DNA of 64,000 nt from positions 248,001-312,000 of the forward strand of contig JADJFX010000003.1 of NCBI GenBank assembly GCA_016708345.1, written 5' to 3'. Shown piece by piece: positions 60,415-64,000 of the stretch. Both the position numbers and the translations under genes were made by a program. This DNA is from Candidatus Rhodoferax bjergmarkensis (GTDB lineage: Bacteria; Pseudomonadota; Gammaproteobacteria; Burkholderiales; Burkholderiaceae_C). Numbering within the stretch: the first letter of the stretch is position 1; the number at the start of each line of letters is the position of its first letter. A model generated the notes under the pieces. It did no database searches and was not told the DNA's origin. It was given only the letters and a program-made list of their open reading frames with translations.

Positions 60415-61379
60415 AGCGCGCGACGTTACAACGTCAGGGGGGCGCTGCGATTTTGACCGCCATGCTCACGGTGGTGCTGGTAGCCGCGCTGGCTTCCAGC
60501 GTGATGTGGCAACAATGGCGCGGGGTAGAGGTGGAGGCAGCGCAGCGCTCGCGCTCGCAAGCGAACTGGGTGTTGGCGGGTGCCTTGGATTGGGCCCGGC
60601 TGATTTTGCGTGAAGACGCCCGCAAGGGCGGTGCGGACCATCTGGCCGAACCATGGGCAGTGCCCTTGGCACAGGCGCGGTTGTCAACCTTTTTGGCGGT
60701 CGATCGCAGCGATGCCCTGAACGCGGATGACTCGCAAGAGGCGTTTCTTTCGGGGGAGATCATTGATTTGCAGTCACGCTTGAATGTTTTTAATTTGCTG
60801 CAGGAGGGCAAAATTCATCCACCCACCCGCCTGGCGTTTTTGCGGCTTTTTGTTCACCTGGGGCTCTCGCCCAACGAGCTGCGGGTCATGACCGACAACC
60901 TGCAACTCGCCCAAGGCAGCATTGACCCCACCAAGTCGGATCCCGGCGCACCGCTGTGGCCTACAAGTGTGGATGAACTGGCCTGGGTTGGCTTGTCGCC
61001 GAGGGCGATTGAGGTCTTGCGGCCTTACGTCACAGTGCTGCCTGTGCTCACCAGCGTCAACCTCAACACGGCCAGCGCCGAAGTCATTTACGCCTGTGTG
61101 GACGGCTTTGAATTGGCCGATGCACACCGCCTGGTGCGCGAGCGCAGCAACACCCACTTTGCCTCACTCGCAGATCTGGAAAAAATGGCCGGGCAGACGG
61201 GTGCCAAGTTCACCGATGCCCAGCACGGCGTGGCCTCGCACTACTTTGAGGTGCGCGGGCTTTTGCGTGTAGAGCAAAGTGCCGTGCAAGATGAGTCTGT
61301 GGTGCAGCGCGAGGGGCTTGACGTTAAAACCCTGTCGCGCCAGCACAGCATGACGCAGTCCCTGACACCCCTACAATGA
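60411..61379 (+). CDS. gspK: type II secretion minor pseudopilin GspK
   Basis: 322 residues from ATG 60411, which overlaps the gspJ stop; a much longer frame to 60135 is antisense-free noise over gspJ. Leader RQGGAAILTAMLTVVLVAALASSV replaces the classical FTLIE motif, as usual for GspK. The body contains the alpha domain with SRLNVFNLLQEG and a helix-hairpin-helix-like VNLNTASAEVIYACVDGF. Caps the pseudopilus tip. Confidence 0.9.
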   Translation: MKRATLQRQGGAAILTAMLTVVLVAALASSVMWQQWRGVEVEAAQRSRSQANWVLAGALDWARLILREDARKGGADHLAEPWAVPLAQARLSTFLAVDRSDALNADDSQEAFLSGEIIDLQSRLNVFNLLQEGKIHPPTRLAFLRLFVHLGLSPNELRVMTDNLQLAQGSIDPTKSDPGAPLWPTSVDELAWVGLSPRAIEVLRPYVTVLPVLTSVNLNTASAEVIYACVDGFELADAHRLVRERSNTHFASLADLEKMAGQTGAKFTDAQHGVASHYFEVRGLLRVEQSAVQDESVVQREGLDVKTLSRQHSMTQSLTPLQ

Positions 61380-62629
61380 GCGCCACGTCACTTCAACCGC
61401 GCATGTCCCACCTGATCGTCACCCTATCTTCTGAGCCGCTTGACCCCGCAGGCTTGTACGACTATGTCGCCTCACCTGACGCCAGTACGGTGGGGGCGCA
61501 CTCCAGCGTGCCGCTGTCCTTGCTGCCCAAGGCGGGGCCGGGCACTGAGGTGGTGGCACTGGTGCCGGCGCAGCGCCTTTCGTGGTTTCAGGTGCAGTTG
61601 CCCAAAGGCATGCTGGGGCGCGGGTTTTTTCAGGAAAATGGCGCACCGCGCCTGCGCGCAGTGCTTGAAGGGCTGCTCGAAGACCGTCTGCTTGACGAGA
61701 CAGCGCAGCTGCACTTTGCCTTGGAGCCGGACCCCGCTGCCGATGCACCCGTGTGGGTGGCCGCGTGCGACCGGGCTTGGCTGCGCGCGGCTTTGCAGGC
61801 GCTGGAGCAATCGGGCCGGGCGGTTGGCCGCGTGGTGCCGGAGTTTGCGCCGGATGTACTGGACAACACCTTGTATGTCATGGGTGAGCCTGACGACGCC
61901 AGGATGGTTTTCACCGAAAGTGGTGCGGTGGTTGTGTGGCCTTTGACGGCTGCTGCGGTGGCACTGGTGAACTGGCCCGAATCGTCGCCGTTGCAGGCCG
62001 AACCGGCGGTGGCAGCCTTGGCCGAGCAGCTTTTCAACCGCAGTGTCAGCATTGAGCAGTTGGCCCAGCGGCGGGTGCAGGCGCTGCAGTCTGCATGGGA
62101 TTTGGCCCAATTTGATCTGGTCAACTCCAACAGTGCGCGAACCTGGAAGCAATTGTCCGCCGGCTGGACTGATTTTGTGCGCTCTCCTCGCTGGCGCGCT
62201 GCCCGTTTTGCCGCGCTGGCTCTGGTGTTGGTCAACCTGGCGGGTTTGAACGCTTGGGCCTGGAAGGAAAAATCCCAGTTGCAGGCCAAGCGGGTCGCGG
62301 TGCGCGAAGTGCTTACCAGCACCTTTCCCAAGGTGCAGGTGGTGGTAGATGCGCCGGCGCAGATGGCCAAAGAGATGGCCGCCATGCAGCAAGCCAGCGG
62401 TGAGGCCTCGGTGCGGGACATGGAGACAATCATGAGTGTTTTTGGGGCTCTTGCGCCCGCCAATACTGCGCCAAGCGCTATTGACTTTGTAGCAGGTGAA
62501 CTGCGCCTGAAGGGGGTGCAACTCAGCCCTGCCGATGTCGCTGCACTGTCTTTCAAGTTGCAACCGCAGGGTTATGGGCTCACCGCCGAGGGTGATAGCT
62601 TGGTCATCAGGCAGGGGGTGGCGCGATGA
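61376..62629 (+). CDS. gspL: type II secretion protein GspL
   Basis: 417 residues. A cytoplasmic actin-like domain (residues 1-260) that would bind the GspE ATPase is followed by one transmembrane helix (AARFAALALVLVNLAGLNAWAW) and a periplasmic ferredoxin-like domain. Near residues 360-372, TAPSAIDFVAGEL is encoded by a dispersed repeat (copy F). Overlaps gspK and gspM by four bases each. Confidence 0.88.
   Translation: MSATSLQPRMSHLIVTLSSEPLDPAGLYDYVASPDASTVGAHSSVPLSLLPKAGPGTEVVALVPAQRLSWFQVQLPKGMLGRGFFQENGAPRLRAVLEGLLEDRLLDETAQLHFALEPDPAADAPVWVAACDRAWLRAALQALEQSGRAVGRVVPEFAPDVLDNTLYVMGEPDDARMVFTESGAVVVWPLTAAAVALVNWPESSPLQAEPAVAALAEQLFNRSVSIEQLAQRRVQALQSAWDLAQFDLVNSNSARTWKQLSAGWTDFVRSPRWRAARFAALALVLVNLAGLNAWAWKEKSQLQAKRVAVREVLTSTFPKVQVVVDAPAQMAKEMAAMQQASGEASVRDMETIMSVFGALAPANTAPSAIDFVAGELRLKGVQLSPADVAALSFKLQPQGYGLTAEGDSLVIRQGVAR
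62446..62494 (-). repeat. dispersed double-hairpin repeat, copy F (inside gspL)
   Basis: On the minus strand TGCTACAAAGTCAATAGCGC, then TTGGCGCAGTATTGG and GGGCGCAAGAGCC, closely matching copy E at 33216. It is read through in frame by gspL from the opposite strand. Confidence 0.65.
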
Positions 62630-63105
62630 CGCAAAGCACACCGCTGGCGGCGCGCTGGGCGGCACTGCCGGCACGCGAGCGCCAACTCGTGCTGTTGGGC
62701 GCAGCGCTGCTGGCCGTTGCCCTGCTGTGGTGGGTGGCGTTGGCTCCGGCCTTGGCCACTTTGCGCGCTGCCCCAGCCCGGCACAAGCAGCTGGACGCAC
62801 AACTGCAGCAAATGCGTACCCTGCAGGCCCAGGCTCAAACGCTGCAAGTACAAGCGCCTATGTCTGCGGTTGATGCGCGTCGCGCGCTCGAAGCATCCGT
62901 CAAACCCTTGGGCACGGCCGCACAACTGGTGGTAATGGGTGAGCGCGTGACCGTCACGTTCAATGCGGTGGCACCCGATGCCCTGGCTCAGTGGCTGACG
63001 CAGGCGCGCCTGAATGCACGCGCCGTGCCGTCAGAAGCCAAATTGGTGCGTAATGGCGCTGGCAGCTGGGATGGCACCGTGGTGCTGAATCTGGGACCGC
63101 GCTAG
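62626..63105 (+). CDS. gspM: type II secretion protein GspM
   Basis: 159 residues. Short cytoplasmic start, one transmembrane helix (VLLGAALLAVALLWWVALAPAL), a coiled segment (RHKQLDAQLQQMRTLQAQAQ) and a periplasmic ferredoxin-like domain. Partner of GspL in the inner-membrane platform. Confidence 0.87.
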   Translation: MTQSTPLAARWAALPARERQLVLLGAALLAVALLWWVALAPALATLRAAPARHKQLDAQLQQMRTLQAQAQTLQVQAPMSAVDARRALEASVKPLGTAAQLVVMGERVTVTFNAVAPDALAQWLTQARLNARAVPSEAKLVRNGAGSWDGTVVLNLGPR

Positions 63106-63168
63106 TTTGCCTTACTGCTGCATGCAAAACATCACCCCTTAAAGCATTACTCTTTAAAGCCTTATTCC

Positions 63169-63999
63169 ATGCCCCGCCTTCAACCCTTTCGCACTGTGTC
63201 GGCCAAACTGGCACCACGTGCGTCACTGCGAGCCTCATCGCCCTGGTCGTGGGCATGGGTGGGGGCGGTTCTGGGTCTGGTGGTGTCGCTGACCCTCAAT
63301 GCGCCTGCACGCTGGCTCGCCAACGGTTTGCAGCAGGCAACCCAGGGGCGGCTGGTGTTTCAGGACCCGCGCGGCACCATGTGGCATGGCTCGGCCCAGC
63401 TGGTTTTGACCGGCGGCGCAGGCAGTACAGACTCTGCGGCCCTGCCCGGGCGCTTCACGTGGCGCTTGCAGCCCACACTGTCGGGCCTGCTGGCCAATGT
63501 GCAGTCCGACTGCTGCATCCAGACCCCATTGAACGTGAGCCTGACCCCCCGCTGGGGCGGGGCCAAACTCGCGCTGGCCGACAGCCTGACCCAATGGCCG
63601 GCCCAATGGCTCACCGGGCTGGGCACACCATGGAACACCGTGCAGCCCCAAGGGCAGTTGACCCTGTCCACCCGTGCGCTCACGCTGGAGTGGGCCGCCG
63701 GGCGGCTATTGCTCGCTGGCGGTGCCCAGCTTGATGCCGCACAAATGTCTTCGCGCCTGTCCACTATCAAACCGATGGGCAGCTACCGTATCGTGCTGGC
63801 GGGGGGCGCGTCGCCCTCTTTTGAGCTGGCAACCCTTGAAGGCAGTTTGCATCTTTCTGGCTCCGGCCAATGGGTGGGCGCGCGTTTTCGGTTTGAGGGC
63901 GTGGCCAGTGCCGCACCTGAGCGCCTTGAGGCTTTGTCGAATCTTTTGAATATCATCGGGCGGCGCGACGGCGCTCGTGCCATCATCAAACTGGGTTGA
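63169..63999 (+). CDS. gspN: type II secretion protein GspN
   Basis: 276 residues, complete to the edge of the window. N-terminal transmembrane helix (WAWVGAVLGLVVSLTLNAPARWL), then the GspN periplasmic domain with GRLVFQDPRGTMWHGSAQLVL and GRFTWRLQPTLSGL. GspN is present in some type II systems only; its exact role is uncertain. gspD, gspE and gspF probably lie to the right, outside the window. Confidence 0.88.
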   Translation: MPRLQPFRTVSAKLAPRASLRASSPWSWAWVGAVLGLVVSLTLNAPARWLANGLQQATQGRLVFQDPRGTMWHGSAQLVLTGGAGSTDSAALPGRFTWRLQPTLSGLLANVQSDCCIQTPLNVSLTPRWGGAKLALADSLTQWPAQWLTGLGTPWNTVQPQGQLTLSTRALTLEWAAGRLLLAGGAQLDAAQMSSRLSTIKPMGSYRIVLAGGASPSFELATLEGSLHLSGSGQWVGARFRFEGVASAAPERLEALSNLLNIIGRRDGARAIIKLG

Positions 64000-64000
64000 A

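Noticed and set aside
61472..62800. 442-residue minus-strand frame over gspL and gspM
   Set aside because: Shadow of the overlapping gspL-gspM genes; no family features.

Overview
The window looks like a chromosomal segment of a betaproteobacterium in the order Burkholderiales, most likely Comamonadaceae (Rhodoferax/Polaromonas-like). This rests on the protein families, the gene orders lptA-lptB-rpoN and argS-SPOR-dsbA, a divergent gspC/gspG type II secretion block, moderate to high GC, and a dispersed 50-60 bp double-hairpin repeat of a kind I associate with that family. The taxonomic call is inference; no rRNA gene is present.

Layout. 0-5.8 kb: an M14 peptidase, then what looks like a surface-glycan block (putative glycosyltransferase, B12-binding radical SAM enzyme, UDP-glucuronate decarboxylase, second putative glycosyltransferase). 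5.8-7.1 kb: tRNA-Phe with terminator, a mazEF toxin-antitoxin pair with a palindromic operator, and a small orphan ORF. 7.2-10.3 kb: a haem-motif sensor kinase coupled to an HD-GYP response regulator. 10.3-19 kb: a palindromic repeat element, an HtrA-like protease, HtpG, AqpZ, a lipoprotein, a YjbH-like outer-membrane protein and a Sel1-repeat protein. 19-22.9 kb: envelope carbohydrate genes (YdjC/HpnK deacetylase, GT39, GtrA, GT2). 23-31.4 kb: argS, SPOR protein, dsbA, a GGDEF-EAL protein, lptA, lptB and rpoN. 31.6-39.6 kb: an RlmL-like methyltransferase, PIN protein, glutamate-synthase-like protein, SEC-C protein, multi-PAS histidine kinase, pncC and pgpA. 53.6-64 kb: thiL, a Gcr-type membrane protein, apaG, rpe, then gspC and gspGHIJKLMN.

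The most unusual region is 39.7-53.6 kb, which separates pgpA from thiL, two genes that are adjacent in many proteobacteria. It holds an eleven-gene co-directional set (40.5-50.1 kb) closed by a strong terminator, in which every product begins with a signal-peptide-like segment. It encodes two CsgG-like proteins (one fused to a peptidoglycan-binding-like region and a DUF4384-like domain), a secreted caspase-fold protease with a His/Cys dyad, a HExxH metalloprotease, an OmpA-domain protein and several very small secreted proteins, two of which carry related Gln/Asn/Gly-rich repeats like a surface-fibre subunit. A FecR-domain protein and a PA2778/PA2779-type pair lie next to it. My reading is a candidate envelope-located, curli-like secretion or assembly system with built-in proteases; function is inferred, not shown.

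A second theme is a repeat family (eight copies found) built of two stem-loops. Copies lie between genes, at shared 3' ends (where they supply stop codons), and in frame inside coding genes (rpoN, thiL, gspL, the YdjC-like gene and the 5' end of pncC). Two intergenic poly-G tracts (28.1 and 31.4 kb) look unlike the rest of the sequence and may be assembly artefacts.
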